Shown: in pieces, positions 1 through 11,814 of the stretch | How positions within the stretch are numbered: position 1 is the first letter of the stretch | Layout: each line of letters opens with the position of its first letter | Assembly (NCBI GenBank): GCA_014155875.1 | Contig: JACEFZ010021419.1 | Span: 257,501 to 321,500 of the forward strand | Length of the DNA: 64,000 nucleotides | Reading direction: 5' to 3' | Source of the DNA: Cepaea nemoralis | Taxonomy: Eukaryota; Mollusca; Gastropoda; Stylommatophora; Helicidae | Translations under genes and position numbers: made by a program | The notes under the pieces: model-generated | Told to the model about the DNA's origin: nothing | The model's input: only the letters and a program-made list of their open reading frames with translations | Databases searched by the model: none

Positions 1-213
1 GCTTACTGATTCACATGGCATGTATTTTCCTGCTCTTTGTTTTCTTCTTCTAATAGTTCTTATTGTGGCAACGACTGCTTTATGATCTGTGTTTATACTG
101 AAATTGGGCACTGCTCTTGCATCTAATATATTTCTCTTTCTGTTATTTCTTGTTAATATAAAATCAATTTGGCTTTTAGTATCTAGATTGTTCCATTTAT
201 ACCAGGTGTATAC
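1..213 (-). pseudogene. RTE-like LINE endonuclease, C-terminal part (runs off left edge)
   Basis: The minus strand is open for 71 codons from position 213 to the edge. It reads like the end of an apurinic-type (EEP) endonuclease of an RTE-like non-LTR retrotransposon: TWYKWNN, then QIDFIL, then DARAVPNFSINTDHKAV. The TDH stands at the place of the family's catalytic S-D-H motif, followed by a basic linker (RTIRRRKQ). In this family the endonuclease nicks target DNA to prime reverse transcription. No stop is seen inside the window; the RT would lie beyond the left edge. A short piece of the same domain recurs near 27105-27120. Whether the element is intact cannot be judged. Confidence 0.75.
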
Positions 214-299
214 TTGCGAATCTTTATGTTTATAGAATAGTAGATAGTGAATTAGTAGATAGTGGAAAATATGATTGGAAGAGATATATCTTCATTCCA

Positions 300-425
300 A
301 TAACTAAAAAGGGCAACGTTAAAGTACTGAAAGTAAACTTACCAAGATGTCACGAACAGCCAATAAATGGTGGGTGGTGTGTTGACTGCAGAGTACTGCA
401 AAGAATATGCAACTAACGTTCTCTC
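300..425 (+). mobile_element. 3' part of a tRNA-derived SINE (family gamma)
   Basis: The stretch ACTTACCAAGATGTCACGAA...GACTGCAGAGTACTGCAAAG...AACTAACGTT matches the 3' body of the fuller copies at 14338-14590 and 45595-45830. The tRNA-like head is missing, so this copy is 5'-truncated. Confidence 0.6.
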
Positions 426-442
426 ACAAAAATTTACATTTT

Positions 443-545
443 TTTTTAAGTGTTAAGAATTGGGCACGCAGGCCCGTCCTACATTCTGCCCTTCTTCTCT
501 ATTTCCTCTCATACATTCTTTCATTCAACATCTCTTATGAAGCAA
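443..545 (-). mobile_element. LINE/SINE 3'-end repeat (GGGCACGCAGGCCCGTC family), copy 1
   Basis: The core TTAAGAATTGGGCACGCAGG followed by CCCGTC and CTGCCCTT recurs at 40130-40185 and 48935-48985. In the other two copies an A-rich CTTTATTTTCAAAGGG and a (GAAC)n tract lie on the left. This copy has a T-rich tract there instead. Read on the minus strand the family ends in an AAAATAAAG-like signal and a (GTTC)n tail. Confidence 0.55.
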
Positions 546-684
546 TTCTTTGACAACAAAAGAACAGTAAGCATTAAAACGCATGAAAAATACTCAATTT
601 ATACATGACTCGTTGAGGCAATGTTTAACATGGGCATCATAAATACCCAACGTGGGTGTTGAAATTGGGTGTACCCAATGTGCT

Positions 685-1103
685 GTTGAAAAAAAAATAA
701 AAAGATGAGTTAGAAAATTTTCACGTATTTAAAATAGATGCATTATTTTTATGAAAACTTTGAAAATGCCTTAACAATTTTATCATTATATATTATAGCG
801 CATATGCCTGTAGATAACTGTAGATAAACATTTTATAAAACGTTGAGAAAATGCAACAATTATTTAAATTACATATATAGCAATGCTACTAAAAGTCATA
901 TCCGTTGATATAACTTTTTTTTCTCGCTATATACTAATTATAATGTAAATTTTTTTTTTAAATTACATTTTATTACGTAAATAACTCTTTGTACACTAAC
1001 AAACTATGACATTGGCTGCACGGGAATGAGAAGAACACATGTAGAAAATTTCATCTCAATCGGATGGACCGTTCGCGAACGCATAAAGGACATACGGACA
1101 TAC

Positions 1104-1106
<3 letters not shown>
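685..1106 (+). mobile_element. Old interspersed repeat, copy A
   Basis: It matches 25550-25645 plus 26014-26330 almost end to end, minus the LINE inserted in that second copy. Shared landmarks are GATGAGTTAGAAAA, TTATCATTATATATTATA, ATATGCCTGTAGATAACTGT and TTTCATCTCAATCGGAT. It ends in CGAACGCATA followed by a TA-rich microsatellite. No coding capacity is visible and the class is unknown. Confidence 0.65.

Positions 1107-1164
<58 letters not shown>
1107..1164. repeat. (TA)n microsatellite
   Basis: About 29 TA units follow the end of interspersed repeat copy A, with GT-rich and GTAG-rich tracts on to about 1270. Short reading frames here only translate the repeat. Confidence 0.95.
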
Positions 1165-1167
<3 letters not shown>

Positions 1168-1714
1168 GTAGTGTATATGTGTATGTGTATATGTGTGTTT
1201 GTGTGTACTTGTGGGCAGGCAGGTAGGTAGACATGTAGATGGGTAGGTAGGAAGGTAGGTAAGTAGAGAGGCCTGTGTAAGTGTATATGCATGCATGCCT
1301 TCAGGGAATGGATGCGTTCCAATGCCGTCGCGGCATGTGGTACTATGTCTGATTTTCCTTAGGGGCGAAAAGGTCAGCATCACACCAAATAAGTAGGATA
1401 TAATCGGTTAATATAACGTTAAAACAACTTTTTGGAACAAACAAACAAAACTTACAGATATGATGCTTTGCATAGTACAGAATGAGTTATTGCTACAGAT
1501 AATCTAAACATCTGTTACAAATCATATGTAGTGGTTTGTGAAATTATGGGCTACAATATTAAATCTAAAGTAAGAAATCAAGGATCAACGTCATTGCACT
1601 GAAGACCTTCCCACACGTGTTCCGTCCCCTTCTTCAGTAGCCACCGAAGAATCTCCATGCTGATGGTAGCAGTGGCAGCCTGGCTGAACTCCCGCTTGCA
1701 TTTTCCTTTCCGGG

Positions 1715-2696
1715 TTGATTGTCGTCCAGATCCTGTTCTCCTATACTTGTTGATTGTCAACAAGATCCTGTGTCTTCACATACGCATTGGTTGTCGTCCA
1801 GATCCTGTGGTCTCCTATACTCGTTGATTGTCGTCCAGATCCTGTGGTTTTCTACACGCGTTGATTGTCGTCCAGATCCTGTGGTCTCCTATACGCGTTG
1901 ATTGTCGTCCAGATCCTGTGGTCTCCTATACGCGTTGATTATCGTCCAGTACCTCTGTGTTCTCCTATACGCGTTGATTGTCGTCCAGATCCTGTGGTCT
2001 CCTATACTCGTTGATTGTCGTCCTGATCCTGTGGTATCCTATACTCGTTGATTGTCGTCCAGATCCTGTGGTCTCCTATACGCGTTGATTGTCGTCCAGA
2101 TCCTGTGGTCTCCTATACGCGTTGATTGTCGTCCAGATCCTGTGGTCTCCTATACGCGTCGATTGTCGTCCAGATCCTGTGATCTCCTATACGCGTTGAT
2201 TGTCGTCCAGATCCTGTGGTCTTCTATACGCGTTGATTGTTGTCCATCTCCTGTGGTCTTCTATACGCGTTGATTGTCGTCCAGATCCTGTGGTCTTCTA
2301 TACGCGTTGATTGTCGTCCAGATCATGTGTTTTGCTATACGCGTTGATTGTCGTCCAGATCCTGTGGTCTTCTATACGCGTTGATTGTCGTCCAGATCCT
2401 GTGGTCTCCTATACGCGTTGATTGTCGTCCAGATCCTGTGGTCTCCTATACGCGTTGATTGTCGTCCAAATCATGTGTTTTGCTATACGCGTTGATTGTC
2501 GTCCAGACCATGTGGTCTTCTATACGCGTTGATTGTCGTCCAGATCCTGTGGTCTCCTATACGCGTTGATTGTCGTCCAAATCATGTGTTTTGCTATACG
2601 CGTTGATTGTCGTCCAGACCATGTGGTCTTCTATACGCGTTGATTGTCGTCCAGATCCTGTGGTCTTCTATACGCGTTGATTGTCGTCCAGATCCT
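1715..2696. repeat. 37-bp minisatellite, about 26 copies
   Basis: The unit starts TTGATTGTCGTCCAGATCCT and continues GTGGTCTCCTATACGCG. Variants include TTTTGCTATACGCG and GGTCTTCTATACGCG. Because 37 is not a multiple of three, translated frames through it cycle and have no coding meaning. Variant units recur in blocks (for example 2440-2520 and 2560-2640), which points to unequal exchange. Confidence 0.95.
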
Positions 2697-2699
2697 GTG

Positions 2700-3437
2700 C
2701 TGACTCCACGCTAAATCACCTTCTCCACATGTGGTCCTTGCTTTGTTGCACTTTCCATTCGATCCCAAATTATGGACTACAATGCCTACCCCTAAATATC
2801 CCGTGGGATATACTAATAGTTGATTACATATCATATGAAATGCGTAAATGAATAATACTTGAGCTAAATTAATTAAAACATATAGCTACGAATATTGTTT
2901 GATGTACAACATATGTTTTCCCTGTGATAATTTCAAATTTAGAAAATATACCAGTGTGGGTGGAAAAGAGTTAATCAGTCTTCATGAATCCCTGTTCAGT
3001 CGAAGGTCTATAAAACGCTGTCATCGTCGATTGCTTAAACAGCTTATAAAATACGGTTATAGCGTGAACAAAGAAAAAGCGTGTGTGTGTGCAGTATTCG
3101 ACGCACAATAAACGATTGCTCAAATACAGTGCAGTGTTAGCAATCAGGCGGTTCCAGCCTGGTTTTGTGTAAACATAAAGAATTCGTTCCATATTTTAAA
3201 TTACATATATTTCACATTTGAATACTATCTATGACTATGAGTTTTAATTGTTTCAACTTAGGTATTATTCATTTACTCATTTCATATGATATATAAATCT
3301 GCAATATGCACCTGACGAGATACAGCAAAATATGCTAAGCAATTATAGTTAATGATTTACTTATTTCCTTGTTCTTCAACGAGTGTATGTCAATACCTAT
3401 GTAGTTATTGCTCATGATTATTGGTTGGTATCCACAG
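2700..3437. other. Non-coding stretch, likely intron
   Basis: No coding region is recognised. Positions 3290-3345 (TGCAATATGCACCTGACGAG, then ATACAGCAAAATATGC) resemble 27711-27768, so at least that part is a dispersed repeat. Confidence 0.5.
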
Positions 3438-3578
3438 CTTCTACTCCATCTGGCTCGGGGGATCTTCGAAGAACAGAGTAACTTGGAGAAACTAGTCCAG
3501 AAAGTCATGCTTGACGCTCAGGATCTCCTCAAATGTGAAAAGTGCTCGGTTTACTTACTTGAGGATTCGTTCGAGCGG
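3438..3578 (+). CDS. Internal exon of a PDE5/6/11-type cyclic-nucleotide phosphodiesterase (GAF domain start)
   Basis: An AG acceptor (TATCCACAG) precedes 141 bp that begin and end in phase 0, followed by a consensus donor GTAAGT. The 47 codons read [20 protein letters not shown] and then end in [18 protein letters not shown] plus SFER. This is the pattern at the start of a GAF domain in the PDE5/PDE6/PDE11 group: a helix with an FEEQ-like element, an alternating hydrophobic helix, then LLKCE+CSVYLLED entering the first strand. PDE11 is my best guess from the LLKCE-CSV-LLED wording. GAF domains of these enzymes bind cyclic nucleotides or mediate dimerisation; catalysis lies in a C-terminal HD domain not seen here. 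The polypyrimidine tract is weak. No neighbouring exon was recognised, so flanking introns are long. An isolated retrocopy is unlikely given both splice sites. Confidence 0.75.
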
Positions 3579-6055
3579 GTAAGTGTTGGATGAGCTTGAT
3601 CTTGCCGTGTTCTAACACTTCTGTCTGAAGTACACTAGTGACCATGTACACGTGACTAGACTCCGAAGACTAGGCAGGATTGTATCGTGTTCAGATTGAA
3701 CGGGTGTGATTTGTTCACTCAACTACTCTCTTTGATGAACAGTTTGTTCACATCTCATCATACGCTGTGAATCAATGCTACATGATAACTGTTTTAGTCA
3801 TTCAGAAATGTAGATTTGTGTTGTCATTGTAGATTATAAAACTGTGGTTTTGATGTGTGAGGGTCTGTGGTTTAGGATGTGTGAAGTGGTTTTTTTAATG
3901 CATGGCATGCGAGATCAACTTTGCCAGCTGAATGTTTTCGTTATTTGCATTTGTAGTCTGTATATTCGTAGAAGCTTTATTCCAGTCTGGCTGTAGAACA
4001 TTCTTTAGTTTTTCAGTACCAGAAGCAAAGGGACTTTCTTTATTTGTTTTTCGTAATACTGTATAGTGTGCTCTGGAAAATTATATAAAACACATGCCAT
4101 GTTCGTTAGTTTGCTTTATTCTTTCAAAACCTGTATTTGAAAATAACAGTAATCTTTCTACAGTGCTAATTTCGTTATTTATATTATAATTTTAATATAA
4201 ATTCTCTTTACATTAGGCTGAACTTTACTTTTAATTCGTAAACCAAACTATAAGTTTATGTTTTTTAATCAAATAAACACATGAGAAGTAAATTGCGCCT
4301 TTCGACAACTAGAAAATCTTTTTCTAAAATACAATCAATCATGTGTGTTGTTAGGCTCTTATTGGCAGTGTGCATTTTTCCTTTTCAAGTGTATCCTATT
4401 TTAGCGTGGTGAATTCAAATTCTAGTTGCTCATCATGTGTATATGCTAGTCTCTGTTTTGTACATGTATAGTTAATGTGTATCAGATGAATGATGCGACA
4501 TGCCTAATGTTAGACTGGCCATATGTTCAATTATTAATACTTAAGGAAAATGCTTGCTCGTTGTTTCATTCTTTCGCATATGGCCGGTTTGACTTCGTTA
4601 ATGACCAGTGCTTATGTATGTGAGCAGTGGTGGACTAGGTCTAAAAATATCGGTTGCCAGGACTAAAAGGGAATTCACATTTGTAGCATATTGTCTAATG
4701 TTGAAAGGGTCCACTAAGGGTCCCACTTACCATCGGGCAAACTGACAGCCGGGCTAGTCCGCCATTGAATATAATAATATGATTTTCCCACCTTTCAGGA
4801 AAATCACAAAGGCATTTTACAATGTGGTATCATGTGGCCCTTTCCCTAGTGCATATTCAAAATATTCTCAAAGATATACATCACATTTTGAAACACGTTT
4901 AGTGTGTGGCATTTTTAGTGCCAAATTCCTAACAGGTTTCTTTGTCTCCCAGACGTCTGGTCGCCAGATTTATATAAGAAGCTTAGCTCAAATATTATCC
5001 AGGGCGCTGTTGTATGGGCATTACTTGGAATTTGGCTCTCTAGCTAACAATAATCTCTTCATATAAAAACAACAAATCCGGATATATGTTTTTGTTCTAA
5101 ATATCACGAGTTGTTTTCAATCATAGTTCCATCCAATACGTCATTAATTTTTTGTTACGTATTTTTTTTTTTTTAGTTTTCATTTTATACCCTGTTGCTG
5201 ACAACATGCACAACCTAAAATTAGGAACACGTTTTGGTTCACAATTAACTTCTTCAAAACTACCATAAACGAATACATCTTTCTCACGGTGAATATTTAG
5301 TGATAGAGAATATATACTGCTCAGGATTGTGTCTCAACCACAGCACGCAAGTTTACAGCATGTTGCTTATCACTACTGTTGTCATAGCTGCATATATATA
5401 TATATATATGGTTTATCGTTTATAATAGTATACATAGTCTTTCTCTTTCTTACATCATAACAGCGATAATTAACACACATTCACAGATCGTCCAAGTAAT
5501 TCATTCTAATACTAAACTATGTATAAGATGTCTCACTAAAGAACATTATTTAAACATCACATTTTCACAAATGTGGCCGGTGTATTTTTAATTTTGTCAA
5601 GAGATTTTTTACATAAAGAAACTATAATGTGTTGGCCAATAAGTTATAGCGACAAGGTCAAGAATAGACTTGTTATAAAATATTCTCTAAAACATATTTC
5701 TAATACCGGGATATTTCTGACTGTCTTTGTAAAGCCACTTCTACCCAAGGGTGTAAGTGAAAATAGGGCTCGCCGTCTGGTATATTTGTCATGAACATAC
5801 ACGCGCTGTCGTCGTTTACGGGCCTAGTCCACTCTTGGAGTCCTCTGGGGACAGACAATCCGGACACCACAGTAGGAGGCGGACTATTATTGTCCTACTA
5901 AGACAAAGCGGAAAATATAACTCACGAAACATGATGAATCCATTTTTCTGCAGCGTGTCAGCCGGTACATGGGCGCACCGGACATCGGATACTGCTGTGT
6001 GAACATCAGCTACTAAGTTCTTCGTGTCTTAGCACGAAACTTAGACTCTTGTATG
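3579..6055. other. Intron-like sequence without recognised features
   Basis: AT-rich DNA with a short (TA)n at about 5393-5408 and T runs. Open frames (for example 4779-5066 and 5573-6002) have no recognisable domain or splice support. Confidence 0.5.
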
Positions 6056-6810
6056 TCACTCTAGTGTTAAATCGGTGTTACTGTGTGGATACATATGGGG
6101 CGGAAGCCTGGACAATGAAAAAGTAATTAGAAAGTCGAATAGAGGCCCTGGAGATTTGGATGTGTAGAAGAATATGTCGTATGTCATGGAAACAAAAACA
6201 ATCAATACAGAGGTTCTAGAAAAAACTGGGAATGAAAGAGAGTTGATGAAAGAAATATAAAATAGGCAAGTTAAATGTTTCGGCGTAGGTCAGTATGGCC
6301 GAATGGATAAGCACGTGTGTTCTTAAACATCTGGTGTGCTGATGCCGGGGTAAGGGGTTCAACCCCTACACCGGACAGTTGAACTAAAATATTGACCTAT
6401 CGTCCTTGACTTGGGGACGTAAATTACAAGTACCTCTGAAGTCGGAATGGGTTTGCCTGATGGCGAGGGACACTGTTAATTGGGAAAGCTAATTCGCACG
6501 CAAAATTCAGTCCAGCACTACTAGAATTCGTTTGTATGGACTACGCTTGAGTTCAAAGCGAGCGGACGCCAAAAAAAATGTTAAAAGACACAACATTCTT
6601 ACAAAAACCATAATGAAGGGCAAGGTTGAAGGCAAGCGAGCAAGAGGTAGACAACGATACAAGTGGGGAAACACCATCAAGAGATAGACGATCTGACAGA
6701 ATGTACAGTCAGAGAGACAGGCAGTGTAGGATATCCAATGCAGCCAACATTCATTGTGGAGATGGCACCTGATTGATTGATTGACTGCGTGGATCAGAGA
6801 CATGAAGAAC
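6056..6810 (+). pseudogene. RTE-like LINE 3' end, split by a SINE
   Basis: The plus strand reads YGAEAWTMKK, then RIEALEIWMCRRICRMSW, the C-terminal thumb region of RTE-like reverse transcriptases, with several stops. After a SINE (6291-6490) the 3' end resumes near 6590 with IMKGKVEGKRARGRQRYKW, the arginine-glycine segment common to this LINE class. It is followed by GATTGATTGATTGA, a tetranucleotide 3' tail. It is clearly dead. The next 170 bp (6825-6990; KMEGLSWCGKVT, then RRWQWIG) belong to a further related 3' end. Confidence 0.7.
6291..6490 (+). mobile_element. tRNA-headed SINE
   Basis: The A-box-like TGGCCGAATGG and the B-box-like GGGGTTCAACCCC lie about 60 bp apart, as in a Leu/Ser-type tRNA with a long variable arm. 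The body is GAAGTCGGAATGGGTTTGCC, TGATGGCGAGGG. The tail GAAGTCGG...GGCGAGGG recurs at 43515-43550. The head does not fold cleanly, so it is not a tRNA gene. Confidence 0.65.
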
Positions 6811-7244
6811 GACCAAAACGATTACCACTAAACTTCAAACATTCATTAATTGGTGTCTTGGCAAAATGGAAGGACTGTCATGGTGTGGCAAAGTCACCAA
6901 TGTTGAGCTTATGAAAGAACTAGAGAAATAAATACCAATGATCCAAGAGGCGAAGATAAGACGCTGGCAATGGATAGGATATTATTTAGTTATAACTAAG
7001 ACACTTCGATATACCAGAAGAAATATCAATATAAACTGCCGTTCGCGATCAATAAATTTTTAGTAAAACACAATGACAACAATACAAAACGGACACAATC
7101 TTTTAGTTTGGTGATGCTCCAGTAATAAATAAATTAACGGAACGGAAACGCATTAAACAGAAAAATGAAATCCAGATTGCCTATAAAACATGATTCAAAT
7201 CACCATGATTCAGTGCTTCGGTTAACAAAACAATGCAATGGGAA

Positions 7245-7250
<6 letters not shown>

Positions 7251-7336
<86 letters not shown>
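7251..7336. repeat. (GA)n microsatellite
   Basis: About 43 GA units with one AAG interruption, preceded by ACACACA. Confidence 0.95.
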
Positions 7337-7338
<2 letters not shown>

Positions 7339-8695
7339 TATTATAGAAAGATGATTCAACTACAAAAATCTAAACGATGATCCTACCACGTTCAGGCGTG
7401 ACAAGAAAATTTGAAGTAGCCAAGTCGAATCACATGATCAATAACATCTTGAGGGGCTCAGCTGCATAAGCAAAGTGAATGGGAATAAGGAATCTAAAAA
7501 AAAAAAAAAGCAGTTTAACAGAGAAGTCCATGACAAACACCATTGTATTTCACAAAGACGATGACAAAATCACGAGATCTCTGGACTGGCGCACTGAGAG
7601 CCAGAGTATTTCTCTTGTAGGTTATATTTCACCAATGCAAGGAGAATGACAACATGGACGGAGCTGTAGGGGATAACAAAAGATAGGATTCCTTGACCAG
7701 AGTCGGTCGAGAACCTATGCTCCAGTGGGGTAGATAGGGTGGGGAAGAAGAATGAGGAAGAGGAGGAGACGAAGACGAAGGATAAATGATAATGTGCATT
7801 GAAAATGGCTCTGAAAAATGATGCAAAAGAATGTTAGGCTATCAACGTTCAATTATAACATAATAATAACATTGCAAGCCTAAAATGAAGAAGCAGAAAG
7901 AAATGCAACGGCCAAATGTCAATAAATCGCAATTTTTAAAACTAATTCATATTTGCACAGGTCAACACGGCACGTTTTCCTAATGGATTACAAATTAGCC
8001 CAAATATCAGGGCCTTGTATCACAGTTTATCAGTGTACTGATGACGTCTAATGAGTCACATTGTATTTATCAACGTCAAGATATGCCATCCCTGACGCAT
8101 TCGGAAGAATCCTATTCAAGTCTATTTTGAGCGTAATCCCAATCTATTGATTTACAACGGAATTTTACTTCGACAAGCTGAATACATTTGCATCACCGTT
8201 CCATTCTTATTTCTGAAACTACAATCTATGCATTTGCTAAATCAAGGACATTTGTAAGCAGATCTCGGGGGAAAATAAGCAAGACGTCACTTCGGATGAT
8301 TAGACCACAGAGAAGAATTGAAAATGATTTGAAAACCTGGGACATTTGGTCGCGGATATACTCATTCTGGACAGACATTGAGCGCAGTTCACTCTGCTTA
8401 TTGCTGGGCTGCATGAATCAATATTTGCTGATTGCTATAAATACTTATCTGAAACTGTTGTCGATAATTATCTGGAATATCGTGACTTTAGTGCGAAAGC
8501 TGGCCACACAACAATCTTTGTATTAAGTATGGCGTATTTTTATGTGTCACTGAAGTGTTTTCAGTAATAAAGTAACGAAAAGTGAATATTGTTGTATTTC
8601 AATTGGAGAAAACGCGTGGAAAATTTATATGGAAAGGAGAAAACCTAAAGGAGAAACACAGGGAAGTTTGACGAAGCCTTGTTACAAACCTTTGA
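7337..8695. other. No recognised gene
   Basis: Includes a 112-codon open frame (8188-8526, +) starting MHHRSILISETTIYAFAKSR. It has no recognisable domain and no splice or promoter evidence, and I do not call it. An A12 run lies near 7498. Confidence 0.4.
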
Positions 8696-8699
8696 GAAC

Positions 8700-9055
8700 A
8701 AAGTCTTAAGACGCATCTTTGGGCCCATTAGGGATACATAAAGTGGAGAGTGGAAAAGAAGCAACAAAGACATGTATGATATGTTTACGTTCCCGCTAAT
8801 TACTGGTATCATGATGGCTAATAGACTGCAATGGCTGGAGAATATAGATAGAATGGAAGATAATAGGGAAACAAAACTCGCTTACACTCAAGAAATAAAT
8901 GACCGTAGACCCCGAGGTAGAACAAGAGATAATATACATACAGACCTACAAGCACTTTGAATCAGCGACTGGCAAGAGAAGGTCAACCAGAGAGACGAAT
9001 GGGGACGGCTTGTATCTGCAGCAAAGAACCTCAATGGCTCAGAATTCTGAATAAG
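8700..9055 (+). pseudogene. RTE-like LINE 3' end, family A, copy 1
   Basis: The codons read NRLQWLENIDRMEDNRETKL, AYTQEINDRRPRGRT, then SAAKNLNGSE. The same piece occurs at 25647-26013 and 48481-48737. This is the segment after the RT of RTE-like LINEs. A stop (GCACTTTGA) replaces the GCACTTGGA of the other copies, and the (GAA)n tail is eroded to GAATAAGAATATT. Fragment only. Confidence 0.8.
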
Positions 9056-9059
9056 AATA

Positions 9060-10018
9060 TTATCAGAGGGAAATACTAGAAACCAAATAGACTACGGAAT
9101 ATTACAACGTCGATGGAAAACGAGCTTAAATTAAATTAGTTACATATCCCTTACAGGACGTTGCAGTCAACACCAACATGTTTTACTGTTGTGATCTCTT
9201 GGCAAATTTACGTTCAGTAGTTTGCCATTGCTTTCTGAGGCCAAAACTTTGCCAAAAGCAGATTGTGGTCATGACTATGAGCTACTAAGGGCAATACTAA
9301 AGTTAAACTCGGAAATTTGTTTTTAAAAAAACAAAACAAGTCCGCTATGATGTCAGCACAATACCAAGAAACATACACATTATAAGTTAGGAAGCGGTCG
9401 GACAAATTATGGCATTCCAAGAAGAGATGATACAGAATGAATTAGCCACACATACTGGAGATAGCCTATTATCATCAGCTGAAGATAGTGTACCACATAA
9501 AAGGATGGAAACAGGGCCGCGCCGTGCTATGGTACAGAGAGTCGGCCGCGTCAGGTGGCACCGTAAAGGGGATTATATGGGGGGGGGGGGGCATTTTAAA
9601 AGAAAAAAACATGCACAGGGCGGCATTTCGGAGACTTCCATCATACTGAGAAAATCTACGGTATTGCACTGAAAAGAACAACTGAATTGCAAATGATATG
9701 CTACTGCTTATAAGACAGTGAAGAGAGCAAAGAGGGAATGGAATACGAAATTATGAGAAGAGGACGGCCTTTATACACCTAACAAGAGAAATCAGAAAGA
9801 AGGCAACAAGCGTCAATACGCAACTCCTGCAAGTCCAGATTGCAGCGATGGAATACCATTAGAGGAATCTGCGAGATTTACGAAATGTTGAAAGAAATAA
9901 ACATAATGACTAGAAACTTTGGTCCCTAGAAGAATACTATGAAGGACACTAGAGCAAAAATTACATTCAACGTTCAGTTGTCTTAGCAATTGCATTAGTT
10001 TTTTTTTTTTTTTTTTCA
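9060..10018. other. No recognised gene
   Basis: Low-complexity G11 at about 9581-9591 and T18 at about 9999-10016. Short open frames are not supported. Confidence 0.4.
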
Positions 10019-10019
10019 G

Positions 10020-10530
10020 TTGTAGCACTCATGATACTTTATATCCATTTGACTCATTTGTAGCATGTACGACGCTCTTTGTCCAGTAGTTACAGCACAC
10101 ACGATACTCAATGTCCAGTAGTTATATCACACATGATACTCAATGTCCAGTAGTTACAGCACATGGGATATTCATTGTCCAGTTGTTGCAGCACACAGGA
10201 TACTCAATATCCTGTAGTTAAGCACACACGAAACACTTTGTCCAGTAGTTGCAGCATACACGATACTCAAAGTTATAGCACACATTATATTCAGTAGGCC
10301 AGTACTTATAGCACACATGATACACTGGTCCTATAGTTAAGCACGCAAGATGCTGTTTTTGTCCAGTTTTTTTTAGCACCTACGATACTCAATGTTCTGT
10401 GGTTATAGTAATCATGGTACTGATTTTGTGAAGTATATGTAGCACACACGATACTCAATGTCATGTAGTTATAGTACCCATGCTACTCAATATCCAGTTG
10501 TAGCACACACATTACTGAATGTCCAGTTCA
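10020..10530. repeat. Decayed ~32-bp minisatellite
   Basis: Imperfect repeats of GTCCAGTAGTTACAGCACAC, ACGATACTCAAT, about 14 copies, strongly diverged in length and sequence. This is an old array compared with that at 1715. Confidence 0.85.
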
Positions 10531-11145
10531 CTCAGATGCATGGGTGTAGCATATGTAGCTGAAGATGCATATTTGAAACCATATCATCTCAATGCTTCGA
10601 CAGGCCCGAAATAGATGACCTCTATTTCTTCGCTCTCTGGCTAGCGTTACGTGTCGTGGAAGGCAACCCGTCTTCTTAATTCAGAATACCTTTACCTAGT
10701 ATATGTGTAGTATTCGAAGCTATATAGACGGTATATGTTGTGAAACTACTTTTATCTTTCATACAGCATAACTGATTCCGTATTGTAAAGTCAAGTAATA
10801 GATTCCATAGATTCTCAATTTCACATCAAAGTCGAAAATTATATTCGAATAGTTTCGTTGCTGTTTTTTATTCCCCTATTAACATGTTTACCTAAATGTA
10901 TACCTAGAAGAGAATTAATTAAACATTAAAACACATTTTTTTTAAAAATAAAAGACACTGAAATAAATTGACAATTTATTAATTATTTGTGTTTTACTGT
11001 GAGACCAATACAATGGCTAAACGTCCTCACCCAGGACCAGTTTATTAACTAGTATACTTGCTTTTGATCGTTTATTTGATGAGGTTACGCATTTCTAGAT
11101 ATAAGCAAAAGACCCTAATAGGCATTAAGGTGAATCAGGCACACG
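10531..11145. other. No recognised gene
   Basis: AT-rich DNA with no domain-like open frame. Confidence 0.4.
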
Positions 11146-11770
11146 GCTCTAGACTCGTATATTTTTAGACCAGTCGGCAGTCCATGGGTGGTGTTGTCTG
11201 CATCGCACCGGACATCTTTACTGCCTGACATCCTTGATACCCATTTTAGGCTGGAAGCCCGGACATACAGTGCTTGACCCATATTTGTAGATGACCAATC
11301 GGCACTAGCTCGGCAATATGGTCAGTACCACGCCGGTGACCTTTACTGACCAATCGGCACTAGCTCGGTAATATGGTCAGTACCACGCCGGTGACCTTTA
11401 CTGCCCAATCGGCACTAGCTCGGCAGTATGGTCAGTACCACGCCGGTGACCTTTACTGACCAATCGGCACTAGCTCGGTAATATGGTCAGTACCACGCCG
11501 GTGACCTTTACTGCCCAATCAGCACTAGCTCGGTAATATGGTCAGTACCACGCCGGTGACCTTTACTGCCCAATCGGCACTAGCTCGGTAATATGGTCAG
11601 TACCACGCCGGTGACCTTTACTGCCCAATACACCCTTGGTAACCATTTTAGACTGGGTCGACCTGAAAGCCAAGGTCAGTTTTAAAATTCCGAGTCTGCC
11701 CATCTGCGGGTCGAACCATGACCATCGGGTCGGCACTACGCTATCTCGGATTCCTAATTTGTAGATATAA
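11146..11770 (-). mobile_element. tRNA-headed SINE whose body has been tandemly amplified
   Basis: Reading from 11770 down, the minus strand gives a tRNA-like head (GATAGCGTAGTGCC, then GTCATGGTTCGACCC as B box). Next come a body (CTTTCAGGTCGACCCAGTC, TAAAATGGTTACC), a 55-bp tandem array, and the family tail (AGTGCCGATTGG, then CTACAAATATGGG). The 55-bp unit is therefore a piece of the SINE 3' body. The left-most 140 bp (11146-11285) look like part of another copy. Confidence 0.65.
11293..11628. repeat. 55-bp tandem array, 6 copies
   Basis: The unit begins GACCAATCGGCACTAGCTCG and ends CCGGTGACCTTTACT. Copies start 55 bp apart (11293, 11348, ...) and differ at only a few sites, so the amplification is young. 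Confidence 0.95.
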
Positions 11771-11814
11771 GAAGAGTCAATATTGTAGCTAGTTAGTTAA
11801 ACGACAGATCATCC

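Noticed and set aside
1719..2273. SSRSCGLLY-type repeat protein
   Set aside because: A 37-bp unit cannot keep frame; the open stretches are accidental pieces of the minisatellite.
6291..6380. tRNA gene
   Set aside because: A and B boxes are present but stems do not pair well and a SINE body follows. The same judgement was made at 15775, 18775, 33115, 39012 and 45595.
8188..8526. 112-codon plus-strand frame as a gene
   Set aside because: No recognisable domain, splice signal or homologous copy in the window; length is within chance in a 64-kb AT-rich window.
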